64,000 nucleotides of DNA from Hofstenia miamia (taxonomy: Eukaryota > Xenacoelomorpha > Acoela > Hofsteniidae), in contig CABFPE010000128.1 of NCBI GenBank assembly GCA_900660155.1, positions 1,036,344 through 1,100,343 on the forward strand. Direction: 5' to 3'. Positions 1-13,333 of this stretch are shown here, piece after piece. The translations under genes were made by a program, and so were the position numbers. The notes under the pieces were generated by a model. The model was not told where the DNA came from. It saw only the letters and a program-made list of their open reading frames with translations, and did no database searches. Position 1 is the first letter of the stretch; each line of letters opens with the position of its first letter.

Positions 1-3000
1 AGCCTAAGGAAGGCTCTTAGGCTGCTTGGGGAATAGTGAATTACCCGAGTGGAGAAAAGCGTGCAATTAAAATTATTGTACCATAAGTTTAATCATATAT
101 AATTCCTGAAATCCTATTTGAGAATAAACTAAATTCTAACTCAGAATTAGTTTTCATTACAGATATTACTCTAGGCCACAAGTTTAAGAGTCTTTTTGGA
201 ATTACTTATTTCAGAAATTGGTCTGATTAAAAAGCTTAGCATCAGTATTGTAAATAATACCTGTTATTGTCTTATAAATAGAAAGATTCCATTGATTTTA
301 TAAAGCATTCTTCTTAGAATTTCATTGCTTAGAATTTCAATTGTCTATATTTTTCTCAATGTCAATTCCATTATCATCATCCCACTGAATATCCTTATAT
401 TTCTGTAGATATTCTTGTTTGGAATTAACTCCGTTTGTCAATTCAATACATACGAAATAACTTGATATTTAAATCTCGTCTAAGGACTGGCCTCTAAGTT
501 TTTATAAATGGATAGAAGTGTTGCTGATCAACTTTTGTTTTAAATGACTCTATATAATAAAAATTTATTATTATTGCTATTATTTATTATTGAAGAATGC
601 GTAATAATATAATTTTTTCACTTTTTTAAGGTTCAATATATTTTTCTAATTTGCTTTCTTTGACTCATCCGGTTGCAAAAATCTTAGATGTTGTTGAAGT
701 AATAATGGCAAGAAATGTCAAGAGAAAATTTAGAAATTTTTATTGGTTTTCAAAGAAAACTACCTGCAAATCTTTGCGAAATATGCATTAATGAAATTAC
801 CTTTGATTTTGTGCTGAATGTTTTGTAATTAAATAAGTTAGGGCAAGTGTGAGATATCTTTTTATAATTTATTAATGAGTGAGAAAAATATTGCATTTGA
901 TATTTTGATAGTAGGAAGTGCAAAGAGTTTAGATACATAATAGGAATTAGGTACTCAATTGATTTGGTTTTACAAATATCAGCTAGGCGAAAAAATCAAA
1001 ACTGTGTATAGAGTGACTTTGAACCGACTATGTAATACTAACGCACTACGTAAATCTCTTCCGTGTAGTATCAGGTCAACGAAAATAATTTCTTGCATTT
1101 TCGGGGTGACTCCTAATTTTTGCATTACCTCGTGTGATTTGAATTTTGTAAGCGGCTTTGTCCACTTTTTATTGAATTTGCCCAAATATCTTAAGACATT
1201 TTCAAAACCAGAATATGAACACCTATATGGATAAGTTCACTAACATGTATTGCTGGATATTTGTGCTAAAAACTACTCCTGTGTCTGAAGTACGTCAAAG
1301 CACTAACTATTTTTCTAATTCTATTATCTAATGTTCAGATAATAAGGAGTTCTAGAGAACACAGGAGCAACAACTAAGCTCTACTATTTTTCATTTTTTA
1401 GATAAACCGACCAAGTCTTGATCAGGTGTGCCTGATTCAAAGTCAGAGTTGTAGCGTCTACAAAATTTCGTGATCTGCCCTGATTTTGAATGGTAAGAAA
1501 CATGGAAACGCTCTTTATCCTGTGATGCTTTTGGACATAATTACTTGTTCGTGAGATTTAAGGCTTACATTTTTTAAAGAAGCCATTCCACATTTTAGAT
1601 TAATGTTAATTTCCTAGAATTAAAGTGCTTATTGTCTTAATTAATTTTTGGTAAAATTATTTGGCCTTCCTTAAAATAGTAAACGATGAAGATAGTGCTG
1701 GTAATCATATCGTTATAATTTGGTTTTTAATTCAATATTCTCTAGCTTATTGTGTATTGTACAGTAGGTTCCTTAAGATATATTATCAACAAGGATTGCT
1801 AAAGAGCAATTCTTCCATATTAATATGTATTTTTATTGTGAAAATTTTCTAAGCATATAGAATCTAAAACTATAAAAGGATAAATTGACATAATGATCGC
1901 CTGTTCCTAAAAAATTATATTCTCTTCTTGTTGAAATAATGGATATATACTTGGTGAAGACTTGTCTTGAAATCGATCTTCTAAATTTGACAATACAATT
2001 TGTCATGCTCATATTTCTAATGGCGCTATCTAATCGCTCTTTGCATCCTTTCACATTATTTCCTTTTTTAAAATATAACGCTTTGAAAATATATTCTAAT
2101 GAAAATTAATTATTTCTGATACGCCAACTCCTAGAAAATTAAAGTTTGCCTGTCTGTCTTAACCTTTACTTCATAAATCTTTATTCATATTGGAAGCAGA
2201 GATGGACAGGCGTCGGGTTGGGGAGGGTAGGTTCAGATCGATCTTAGACAAAAATTGGATGCAATATAATTCATAAAAAATGTGTTGAAAAAATAATTAA
2301 CATTGCTGTGTATGGATTTCATTATACATTTTTAACATACACAGATTTCGTGTAGCAAGCCAAAAAATTAAACAAATTTTTTTAGCAAGAATCCTAAAAT
2401 AGGCTCAGAATAGCTCGAATTACTATTTATTTAAATTTGTCGGGTTTGGGAATAAATTTTCGGCTCATATCCATTACTTTGGAAGAACATACTAGGCTTC
2501 TAAAAACTTTTAATTTTAGTCAATTTTAGGTTTTTCCATGTTTGCCTGTATTGATTAAAGACAACGTGAAAAAGTCTAGAATCAGCAATTCTCCGTTGGC
2601 ATTTCTTACTTAAACGAATAGAAATTGAATTGATTGTTCACAACTAAAATATTTTTTGTAAATATCTGCCCTCAACTCGCATTAATTTAATTGAATCACA
2701 CCTACGTGAAGCGATGGTAGGCATCGCTTCAGTTAATCAGAAATCTTTTAAACGTAATTTCATAATTACATGCTGCATAAATATGAATTATTTTCAAGTC
2801 TTTGATTACTTATTCATATAAAAGTAGTGGACTGCAAGACCATTTAGGTCCATGGAATTTATTAGTGCCCGTCTCATATGATGTTCGATTGGAACCATTT
2901 TGGGAATGGGATCATATTTATACCTTCCTAAGGTGCTTAAACTTTTCTAAAAAATCTAAACACTTTAAAGGGTAATTAGTGCTAATTTGGAAGAAATTGA

Positions 3001-3036
3001 TCAAATGGTAAAAAAAATTATATATATATATATATA
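1..3036. other. Gene-free AT-rich sequence
   Basis: I see no supported gene, RNA or element here. The open frames (for example 750-938 minus and 959-1234 plus) are short, overlap each other on opposite strands and translate to low-complexity or unrecognisable peptides. The stretch ends in a short (TA)n run at 3017-3036 that abuts the inverted-repeat element beginning at 3037. Confidence 0.6.
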
Positions 3037-3625
3037 CAGCCATTGCCAATAGTATCCGGACAAGGCACGGGACAAGGTGAAAATTTCGATATTTTTGCTG
3101 TATAACTTATGTATTTCTGACTACAACCCGTTTATCTACATATATGGCTTATATATGATTGGTTAAACATATTCAATCATAAATAATATCATTCATCCAA
3201 TATTTATCTTATTATATCGTATATTATATTAAAAATAATATATTTTAGAAGACAGAAAAAAAGGAAATTTTTGCGTTTTCTTTAGAATTTGAGTAATTTT
3301 GTTTTAGTAAAGTCAAATAAAACTTTCTTTTGCTTTTGAAAAAGGCAATTCAAACATTTTTCGAGGTTATCCTACAAAATACTAAAACTTACATGTAACA
3401 GTAAAATTTGTCATTTTTTCTATCATTTTAATAAATGTTATTTTTTATAGTTTCACAAAATAAAAAGAATTTTAGTAGATAATTATGCTTGTTTTAAATA
3501 AAAAATGTTAAAATAATGATACTAAATCCATAAATAACCGGTTCTTATCAATAAATAAACAAAAATGCAAAAATATCAAAATTTTCACCTTGTCCCGTGC
3601 CTTGTCCGGATACTATTGGCCATGG

Positions 3626-3628
<3 letters not shown>
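3037..3628. mobile_element. MITE with 62-bp terminal inverted repeats, inserted in (TA)n
   Basis: The two ends, 3037-3098 and 3567-3628, are inverted copies of each other over about 62 bp with two mismatches. Both start CAGCCATNGCCAATAGTATC and include a GGACAAGGCACGGGACAAGG block. The element is 592 bp, flanked by TA on both sides, and lies between runs of (TA)n. There is no transposase ORF, so it is non-autonomous. TA target choice and a CAG terminus point to the Tc1/mariner superfamily, but this is inferred from the ends only. The low divergence between the ends suggests a fairly recent insertion. Confidence 0.85.
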
Positions 3629-3671
<43 letters not shown>

Positions 3672-3705
3672 TATATAGTATATATATATATATATATATA
3701 TATAC
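3629..3705. repeat. (TA)n microsatellite
   Basis: This is a nearly pure TA dinucleotide run with two TAG interruptions. It flanks the MITE on its right side, and the matching left run is at 3017-3036, so the element appears to have landed inside a pre-existing TA tract. The YIYIYI open frame here is an artefact of the repeat. Confidence 0.95.
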
Positions 3706-5134
3706 ACCTAGTAAAATGTAAGCTGTATATTGAATGGAACTGGTAGTAAGCTGTGGTCATCAAATCTAGTGGGACTACGTTGGAAAGCCTAATTTCAAGC
3801 TAACTCATTCCATTACTTGGTTTTCAATATCAATTCATTGTCTTGAAGTTAATTGTTACTAAAAAATGTATTTTAGAACTGTCTACTGATATTTTGTGAA
3901 TATATACATGGATGTAGTATATCATTATTTAAGATTTGAATTTACATTAACTATGCAATATTTTTACTCTGTTTTGAAGGCTCTCTTAAAAAGAGCACAA
4001 TTAAATGTTGCTATTTATTATGTTAAAATATATTTGTAAAAATAGCACATACTGCAATTGTAAAGTGAATTGATGAATTTTTAATATGGAGCTTAAATTG
4101 GAATATAAAGTATTAAACTAAATAAGTACTGATGCGCAATTACTATCACTATACTATGGAAATTCTAAATCAATTATATACCAATTATAGAAATCCAAAT
4201 TATTCTGTTTATATATTTGAACGATTTCATTAAGCATTCGGAAGAACATATGCACAAGTGTGTGGAATAGAGCGTTTCTGCTTTTACCAAGTCTATCGAG
4301 GCCGAAGTGCTTTTTGAAGTAAAAAAATTATTGGAAACGAGTATTGATTTTGTCTATTAATTTTTAACTAAGTCCATCTGAGCAAATTTTTAAGATCAAT
4401 TCAATTTTTTAAAGTGGATTTACGATTACTTTTTCCTGAAATTCGCGTCTAAGAAATAATTTTTACTAATGTACTTACAGTAAACTATAATAAGGTAGGA
4501 ATTTTTTACTTAGCAAGTTTATGATTGTATAATATTACCAGAAAATGTCTAATTTCTTTGGAACAGACCTATTCCAAGTAAGCTTTTCAGTGACCTTTGA
4601 GTAAAATAAATATTTGTTAAATAATGAAATCTATGGATATAATAATAGTTTTGATTTCGAGATCTTAAGGCAAAAACAGTTAAAATATCAAATTAACCTA
4701 CAACAATGATTTTACATAGAGAGTATTTGATAAATCTTCCATTTGATTCAAGTTTTATCCAATTGAAAAACGGTTTCCTTGAAAATAGAAATTTCCTACA
4801 AATCATTTAAAAAAGTGCATACTAGGATTTTACTAAAACATCTATTTTAGGGACTACCAAACTTACTCCAATATAATCTAGCATACTTGGAAAATTGGTT
4901 CACCTAAAATTTTTACATTGTAGACGGAGTGTTCTTATTCATTATCTTTTCCATTATGTAGAAGGAGATAAATACATACGTCGAGGAACTCTACCTTACT
5001 AGACTGTATTTAGCCATTTCATTTAACAAGCTTCGCATAGAATCCCCATGTTAAAGTTTGTTTATGTGCTTATATGAAGTAAATGTTCTTTGAAACAATT
5101 AAGTTGCAAAAGTTTTAGTGCAGATTTTATGTAA

Positions 5135-5181
<47 letters not shown>

Positions 5182-8100
5182 TATAAGTGTATGTAGTGAC
5201 ACTTATTGTGAAAAGCAAAAAACCATAGGTAAAATTTTTTTCGACAATTTCGATGTTCTACAAATTAATGCCGCACGGTGTACTTAAAAGAGGTATTAAT
5301 TATTAAATAAAGAATCTTACCTTAATATATATAGTTTTGAAAGCTTTGGAAGTATATATTTATAATTCATAGATATTTCTTGAAAGACATACCATTGCTG
5401 CGAGGTCTTTGATTGTTTTAATGACTTCAGAGAAATGTAGGTAATTATATTCAATGGCCTGAATACGTAGTTGCACTGTCCTGCTTAGAAGAAATTTAAC
5501 AGGGCTTTTGATACTTAAAAGAACTTTAAATGTAAATGTATTGTCAAGGATATAAATAGCAGCCGTAACAACCACTTGAGAATACCTCAGCCAATCAGAA
5601 GCAAACCTGATGCCAAATGGTCTGTGACGTTTTCCAATCGCTATTCAGAGAACTATGTTCGTCTTATTCTTTTTGTCAAGACAATTAACAGTGATTCACT
5701 AATTTCAATGATATATCAAGAGGTTGATAAAGATTTCTCAACAATGCTCATTGACATTTTCTAGATAAATATATGTAAATTTATACTACTTGCACCAAAA
5801 ATGCAAGGATATTTATAAACATTGGTTGAAAGAAATATGGAAAGTTGAATTCAACTTTTCATAATTCTCTCCAGTTAACTTTCAGTATGAGAGGATATAA
5901 TTTGCATGTGCTATAGCATACATTTTTTCAGAATAAATTTTCCTTGTCTGCACTTCAAGGTGTTGCCAATATAATAATTTATACATGTTGCAATATATTA
6001 CAATTAGAAATTTTGTCATATCATTTTGCGGATAATATTTGTAAATTTGTGAAATTTCATTAATTGTGTAAAAAAATCTGCTTCGTAGAAATTGCAAAAA
6101 ATACACTTTATTTCAGTTAATTTTCAATGCCAGCAACACATTCCAATGCACAGTCCTATATTAGCTGAAACCATTAACAACTCAATTGCTAAATTTATGC
6201 CAATTTCTTTATATTAATCCCAAATTTCGATGGAAATTTTTAGGACTTACTGGGAGAAAAAGTTTTGATAATTTGAAAAGACTATGTATTTTTAGAAATA
6301 ATAAGTTAGAAAATATTGACATGATCGAAATGCATTTATGATTTCTCATCCACTTTTATGGAATTTTATCTGAGATCTGCTATGATAATGATATAATTGT
6401 CTTTCCGAACGTATTTGATAATTATCAGATTTTTAAAAATGAATTTGCTAGACTTTTGATGAATCTGTGGATGCTAAGGTTGTCCATATATGGTCATATT
6501 TAAGAAGTTGTATTTGAAAAACTTGGTGTGGTGGAGTTTTAGTTAAAACTCACTGTGCAAAAAAATTAGATCACTTTCAAAAGCGATGAAACTTTGCTCT
6601 CAAAATTGCAACAATTGGTGGAATTCTCAGGTGAAAAGATAGTTTTTTTTAATTATTGCGTTATTTTCAGCACCTAGAGACTAATTCGACTAAACATCAT
6701 TGATAAGATCTCATTTAATCGGGCAATCATTAAGTCATCGATGACGTCACTAAGGAGAAATGAAGCCTGTCAGGCTAATTTTTTGAAAAAATCAATCGAA
6801 TTTCAATGCATTTAAGCAAAATGTTGCTTACTGGTACTTCCTTTATTAATTTGTGATGTTGTTCTGTAATTTTTACTTTTATTTTTTACTCTACATCTGT
6901 AGATGTATTATGATTAGATATTTGGTAGAGATGCTTGTGTTAAAACGCAGTGCATTTTTTGTCATTAATGCATTAATGTTATCAAAACTATATCACCCAT
7001 GAAAAACCCAATTGCTTAACTCAATAGGAAAAACATATAAAACTAAGTGCCATGGTAATGTCATCAAAGAAATTTGGACTCTCTGAAAACTCCTAAGACG
7101 TTTTATCAATGATAATTTGGCGATTTTAGCCTTGAAGTGCAAAAAACGTGATCAGTGTAATAAATTTCATATTTGATAGCAACAAAGGGATTCCCCTTAT
7201 TACGGCAGTTTTAGTGCAAACCTTAATTGCTTTTGAGGGGATCAAAAACTCAACCAATTTGATAATTTTTCAAGCATGGCCAAAATTGGAGAGCCTTAGC
7301 GGGTGTACACTAGAAAAACATACAGTAAAGGAGAAAGAAAAGAAGAAAAGCAGCAAGTCAAGCATCTTCAAACCAAGGAGCAGTTGTCGTCAATCATCTT
7401 CAACAGCATGGCATGCTACTTTGCTATTTAGTAGCAAATATATGAGTTAAATGACAAAAAATTCAGAGAAAGAGCAGGGACCAGTAACTTAAGTTAGGCA
7501 TGAATGAGCAAATATTTCTCACATTTATTTGTCAAAATGCCGTTGGTTCACTACAATTAGAAACAAAAAATCAATACAAGAAAACACTTATCATAAATTT
7601 AAAGAAATGTTTAATCAAAGCAGTAATTATTGCTGTATCGTCTACTCTCCAAAGCCTTCAACATGACCCTGCCTCCCTAGAAACAAAGTACACACTTAAG
7701 CTGGATATCTTCAACTGCAAAATCTTAAAATGACTTTAAAACTTGTTTTTTCAAAAATAACATTTACATAAAGGAACAGTATATTACTGGCACTTCATGT
7801 AGAGCTGTACGGGACAAAACCATTTTGATGACATTAATTCAATTGATAATTATGAACATTTGGAATTGTGCAAGAAATTGTATAATGGATGTTATTTTAG
7901 AGCGTTGTAGCGGCATTTCTTTAGTATTTATACTCCCTCGAATGGGTATTGCACTTTAGAACCAATAGCTGAAAAACAGAGAATTTTGACAAACCGGGAA
8001 ACAGTATATGGTTGACCAAGACTAGCTCCAAGAAGCAAACTACAAGAAATATTTTGTTAAATTTGACCATCTGATTTCTGCATGAGCGAGATGTTAGCAT

Positions 8101-8689
8101 AGAGATTAGGTACAGCTGGGACTACTGGAATACATTGACGGTAACAACAACAAATTTGAGATAAACATCAGGCCTTAAAAAATTTCTAAGAAATGTTTTT
8201 AATTTTATGTAAAATTTAAGCTCTTATGCACCATAATCATGATAAATTGTTACTAAATAACTATTAGAAGGTTTGAAATGAGCACACTATTATAAACCAA
8301 ACTACTATATCAAGCAAATATACATGTTAACAAGTCCATAATTAATAGTTCCTTATTACAATCTAATTTAAATTTTAGTATACGTTGGTCTTCAAACAGT
8401 AAAAAAGCTAAAAATTAATTTACTGAATTAATAGGTTTTAGTTACATTTGTATGCCAAGTTCGCCATTGCTACCGCCCCAAGTATATCTAATAGCTGTAG
8501 ATACAGATAGAAAAAACCTTCGATTTATAGCATATAGCCAACATTAGTGAGAAAAGGACAGCTACTATTGACTTCAAAGTAAGAACGAATAAGATAAATA
8601 TGAACAATAACAAATTATCTGTAACAGATATAGATGTAGAGACCACGCTGAATCAAAACTTTCTAAAAATTTAAGAAGCTTCGACATTT
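3706..8689. other. Gene-free AT-rich sequence with one TA microsatellite
   Basis: A (TA)n tract lies at about 5136-5185. The remainder carries only short open frames on both strands with no recognisable domain. The plus frame at 7148-7450 ends in a lysine/serine-rich stretch but has no splice context or family resemblance that I can defend. Confidence 0.55.
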
Positions 8690-10060
8690 TGAGAAGACAG
8701 TTTTTTTCAATATCTGTAGCACATAGCAGACCATGAATGGGCCAACAATGGACCATTGTAGTTGTCATTATTGGCCATTAATGATAGATGACCGCTGGGG
8801 AATTAATGCACCAGTAATGAATACCCGACAATGATTTATTTGTACGTCAATAATGATCCATTAATGGTGAATTGGTAAACCAATAATGGTTCATTAATGG
8901 GCTATTGGCGGAAAAAAGGAGTTTTTTAATGGCAGAGCATTACTTTTATATGTAAAAAAAAATTTAAATTGATAAATAGTTCAAACATTTCAGTTTAGAC
9001 AAACAGAAACCCCACAAAGGGCTGAAGGATATCTTTGATATCCTTTCAAGCATATTCAAAACAAATAATTAGTTGAATTTTGAAGGAATGTTATATTAAT
9101 AAATGATAGCTATAAGCATACAAATCTGCCAAATTTAGCAAGATAAACATTTTAAAATTGAATGTAGTTTTAAAATAGGAGTTTTTTAAATCATGAAACA
9201 TCGATTCTTCTCAAAGATAGCTTTTTTATATTATAGTTTATTTCAAGGTGCCCAAATATTCATGAATAAATTATTTTGAACATTCATTTACAAATACATT
9301 ATAATTTTTTACAAACTAAAAATTTGAGGATAGCTTTTCGCAAGTACTTTTTTACAATAATAGGACCTACGATCCAAAATAATAAAATGAGTTTCACTTG
9401 CAAGAATCTGCTAATCGATTGTTCATTACTAAGGTTGCCACTGATGCCACCAGTGGTCGCAAATACGGTATGTTTCCAACAAGCAGTCCACTGATGATTG
9501 CCAATATTATATTTTATATTGTATTTCGTAAGTCGTTATAATTGGGTTGAGTTAAGAGCACAGTTGGAAGTGTGTATAGCATGTTATCCTAAAGATTGAA
9601 TACCTTGGTGCAAGGCATTGGATTGAATATACAGTGCTCATAATAGCAAGAGCTTGCATACTAGATTGGGTTATCAACTACTGAAAAGTTACAAATTTCA
9701 TTTGTCATGAAAATTTAATTTGATCAGCATAATTGTATACTATTATAATTAATATTTGTGCACTAGATAGCAGATCAATCCAATAATGCCATTAATGAGC
9801 CATTGGCGCACCATTAATGGGCTACAAGAAACTGATTAATAATACTTTTAGAAAATTGAAATCACACTTTAAACTAATGTATGTATTATATACAATAATA
9901 TAATAGTTCCTCTGTTAAATTTTGGAATTTTAACATCTTTAAAACTTTTTGTTTTGTTGGTTATTATGGTTGGCAAATGAATGACCATATTGGCCTTTGA
10001 ACTCATTAATAGACCATTGTTTATCCGACAATGCTTGCTGTTTGGGACCACATTGGGTAG
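8690..10060. repeat. Dispersed imperfect palindromic repeats around CCATTAATGG
   Basis: Short motifs of the type CCATTAATGG, CCAATAATGG and GGGCTATTGG recur, often as inverted pairs, at 8728-8915, 9775-9830 and 9984-10035. They are not in strict tandem register. The pattern is what would be left by a decayed foldback element or a MITE with subterminal repeats, with both ends at the borders of this interval. No ORF inside is convincing. Boundaries are approximate. Confidence 0.4.
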
Positions 10061-10408
10061 AAACACTTGTGTGACAAGCAGTTCTAAATCTACCATATAT
10101 GCAAATGTAATTTGGTGAAAGTATTGATGCTTTGTGTATGAAATCACTGATTGCTTGTTTGTTAACATTAAACATCGTACAGATACACCAGTTAAACACT
10201 CTATTTATTTGCTCCGTCTGTTTAATACTTAGATCATGTTCTAATATGCATGCATACCTTTAACACTATAACGGCCATTACTCCTTGTGATGCTTTTTCA
10301 TGTAGCATTTCAAAATAGAACATTATGTAAAAAAAAGAAAAAAAATTACACATGCAAATTCAAATGGATTATCAATTGAATTGGTGATGCATATACATAC
10401 TGTTGTTT

Positions 10409-11700
10409 TTAATTAATGCATACACAAGTAAACAAAATTCTAATTTCGTCAATTTTGACCCTCTTGGCCGTTCTAGTGTTATGACTTCTTACCAGTGCAT
10501 CTACAACTGCTTTACTCTTAGTAATTTTTTTATTTGTTTTAGATATGGATGAAGCATGACATTTTCCGGATTTTGTTACGAATGAAGTCCTTATATTGGA
10601 AGTCTCTATCAATTATGACCCCCAAACATTCAACTGTATCAGTTGGCACAATAAGTGGCCTGTTCTCAGAAACTGATTTGTTGCAATTTGGAATAAGTTG
10701 TTGCGACTCGCTTGGTGTGAAGACAATAAACTCGGTTTTTTCCTTATTCATTGTTAATTTATTTTGGCTGAAGTAGATCATGAGTTTGTCAATATTTCTC
10801 TGCAAGCTCTTTGTTTTTTTTATTTTTTTTTTTATCGTTGTAAATTGTAGCCTAGTTTGTAGATTGTACATATTTATGTGTTACATAGTTGTATTGCGTC
10901 ATATGTATTGTGTATAATTACAAGCAAATATAGGCTAGTTAATGTTAATGTTGTAGCAACTATTGTACTTACATGCCGGTTTATTAAGCCTATGTCATCA
11001 GCATATTGTATTATGTTGGTGTCCATAAGATGGTATGATACATCATTTGTGTAAAGGTTGGACAGGACCTCAGACAGTGCTTTGTGGGACTCCTCTGTGA
11101 GTTGTGATGTAATCAAAGTAAATATTATTAATTCGTACACGTTGTTCTCTATTTGTAAGAAAGCTGTTAATTAATGTTCTTGTTGCTGTATCATAACCCA
11201 TAGCGTTTTAATTTTTATCAAGAATGCAATAATCTAGACTGTTAAATGCTTTACTGAGATCAAGTAATGCAACACTACTGCAAACATTGTTTAAAAAATA
11301 GCGAGTCTTCTCAGTTAAGAACAGTATAACATCTATTGTACTCAAATCCTTTCTAAAGCTAAATTGATTTGGAGATAAAATCTTGTATTCATTTAGATAC
11401 GAAATTAACTACTTGCATAATAAGCTTTCAAAAATTTTAGATATGGGGTTAGTTATAGATATTGGCCTGTAGTTTTTGCAATTTGTTGGATCTCCTTTAT
11501 TAAAAACAGGTGTTTTATTATTCGAGGATAACTATTAGTTCGAATTGAAGAGTTAATTACAAATTTTAAATATTGTGAAAAATACTTTATGTACTTTTTT
11601 AAAATGAATATGGGCACTCCATTGGTTTTTGTTGTAGCATAATCCAAAAAAAGTAAAAGCAAAGAGAAGAAACCAAGATCGGATAACAATTTAATTGATT
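10409..11700 (-). mobile_element. LINE fragment, reverse transcriptase (CR1-like), decayed
   Basis: Reading the minus strand from 11700 down, the pieces are: the RT N-terminal block (KTNGVPIFILKKYIKYFSQ, around 11630-11570), the LDLSKAFNS-type motif in another frame (about 11260), the catalytic QYADDIGLI box near 11000, and the downstream block NKLTMNKEKTEFIVF with VECLGVIIDRDFQYKD (10871-10539). Frameshifts and stops break the frame several times, so it is not functional. The order of RT blocks is that of CR1/Jockey-type non-LTR elements. Most of this RT lies inside the tandemly duplicated unit at 10831-13333. Confidence 0.8.
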
Positions 11701-13333
11701 ATATTACTTTGTACTTTATTAAATTAGCTTAGCACTAAGTCATGTTATTTGAATATTTGAATATTTTTGTAAAGCAAGTGTTTGCCACTTCAGTTTTTGA
11801 CAAATCACATGTGGACAATTAAGCTCCACGTCGATTTTAGCTTACTGCCATATTAATGCAGAACTTTTCTATGTAGGCAGAATAAAACGGTGACAGGTAC
11901 TTGTTTAAAGATAAATATGTTTATAAAAATTTTATATAAATATGTACTACGAGGAACAATCAGTTGATGGAGAATAAACTCCTTAGTAGTTTACTTATCT
12001 TTGATTTTGGTTTGATTATTTATCTAAAATGCTCAGCTAAGCATTTCATGCATGTAATGATTTCGAGGCTGTTGCGAATTATTATTTTTATCGTTGTAAA
12101 TTGTAGCCTAGTTTGTAGATTGTACATATTTATGTGTTACATAGTTGTATTGCGTCATATGTATTGTGTATAATTACAAGCAAATATAGGCTAGTTAATG
12201 TTAATGTTGTAGCAACTATTGTACTTACATGCCGGTTTATTAAGCCTATGTCATCAGCATATTGTATTATGTTGGTGTCCATAAGATGGTATGATACATC
12301 ATTTGTGTAAAGGTTGGACAGGACCTCAGACAGTGCTTTGTGGGACTCCTCTGTGAGTTGTGATGTAATCAAAGTAAATATTATTAATTCGTACACGTTG
12401 TTCTCTATTTGTAAGAAAGCTGTTAATTAATGTTCTTGTTGCTGTATCATAACCCATAGCGTTTTAATTTTTATCAAGAATGCAATAATCTAGACTGTTA
12501 AATGCTTTACTGAGATCAAGTAATGCAACACTACTGCAAACATTGTTTAAAAAATAGCGAGTCTTCTCAGTTAAGAACAGTATAACATCTATTGTACTCA
12601 AATCCTTTCTAAAGCTAAATTGATTTGGAGATAAAATCTTGTATTCATTTAGATACGAAATTAACTACTTGCATAATAAGCTTTCAAAAATTTTAGATAT
12701 GGGGTTAGTTATAGATATTGGCCTGTAGTTTTTGCAATTTGTTGGATCTCCTTTATTAAAAACAGGTGTTTTATTATTCGAGGATAACTATTAGTTCGAA
12801 TTGAAGAGTTAATTACAAATTTTAAATATTGTGAAAAATACTTTATGTACTTTTTTAAAATGAATATGGGCACTCCATTGGTTTTTGTTGTAGCATAATC
12901 CAAAAAAAGTAAAAGCAAAGAGAAGAAACCAAGATCGGATAACAATTTAATTGATTATATTACTTTGTACTTTATTAAATTAGCTTAGCACTAAGTCATG
13001 TTATTTGAATATTTGAATATTTTTGTAAAGCAAGTGTTTGCCACTTCAGTTTTTGACAAATCACATGTGGACAATTAAGCTCCACGTCGATTTTAGCTTA
13101 CTGCCATATTAATGCAGAACTTTTCTATGTAGGCAGAATAAAACGGTGACAGGTACTTGTTTAAAGATAAATATGTTTATAAAAATTTTATATAAATATG
13201 TACTACGAGGAACAATCAGTTGATGGAGAATAAACTCCTTAGTAGTTTACTTATCTTTGATTTTGGTTTGATTATTTATCTAAAATGCTCAGCTAAGCAT
13301 TTCATGCATGTAATGATTTCGAGGCTGTTGCGA
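10831..13333. repeat. Exact tandem duplication, 1256-bp period
   Basis: Copy 1 (10831-12077) and copy 2 (12087-13333) match at a constant offset of 1256 bp. The minus-strand ORFs at 10874-11140 and 12130-12396 are identical in translation, as are those at 11453-11689 and 12709-12945. The junction lies in a short T/A-rich stretch (about 12078-12090) resembling the T-rich left edge near 10811-10832. Each copy carries part of a LINE RT plus about 370 bp of unrelated AT-rich DNA. No difference was noticed between copies, so it is either very recent or an assembly artefact. Confidence 0.9.
12130..12950 (-). mobile_element. Second copy of the LINE reverse-transcriptase fragment
   Basis: This is the RT portion of duplicated copy 2. 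It repeats the QYADDIGLI catalytic box and the KTNGVPIFILKK block of the first copy, with the same frameshifts and stops. Because the defects are shared, the element was already dead when the duplication happened. Confidence 0.8.

Noticed and set aside
3548..3763. Minus-strand ORF rich in alternating Tyr and Ile
   Set aside because: It is a translation of the (TA)n microsatellite and the MITE terminus.
6551..6580. CACTGTGCAAAAAAATTAGATC, resembling a Tc1-type transposon end
   Set aside because: I could not find an inverse partner at a suitable distance, so no element can be defined.
7148..7450. 100-codon plus-strand ORF with a Lys/Ser-rich stretch
   Set aside because: No family resemblance, no splice context and no conserved pattern. 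The neighbouring frames are equally open for this composition.
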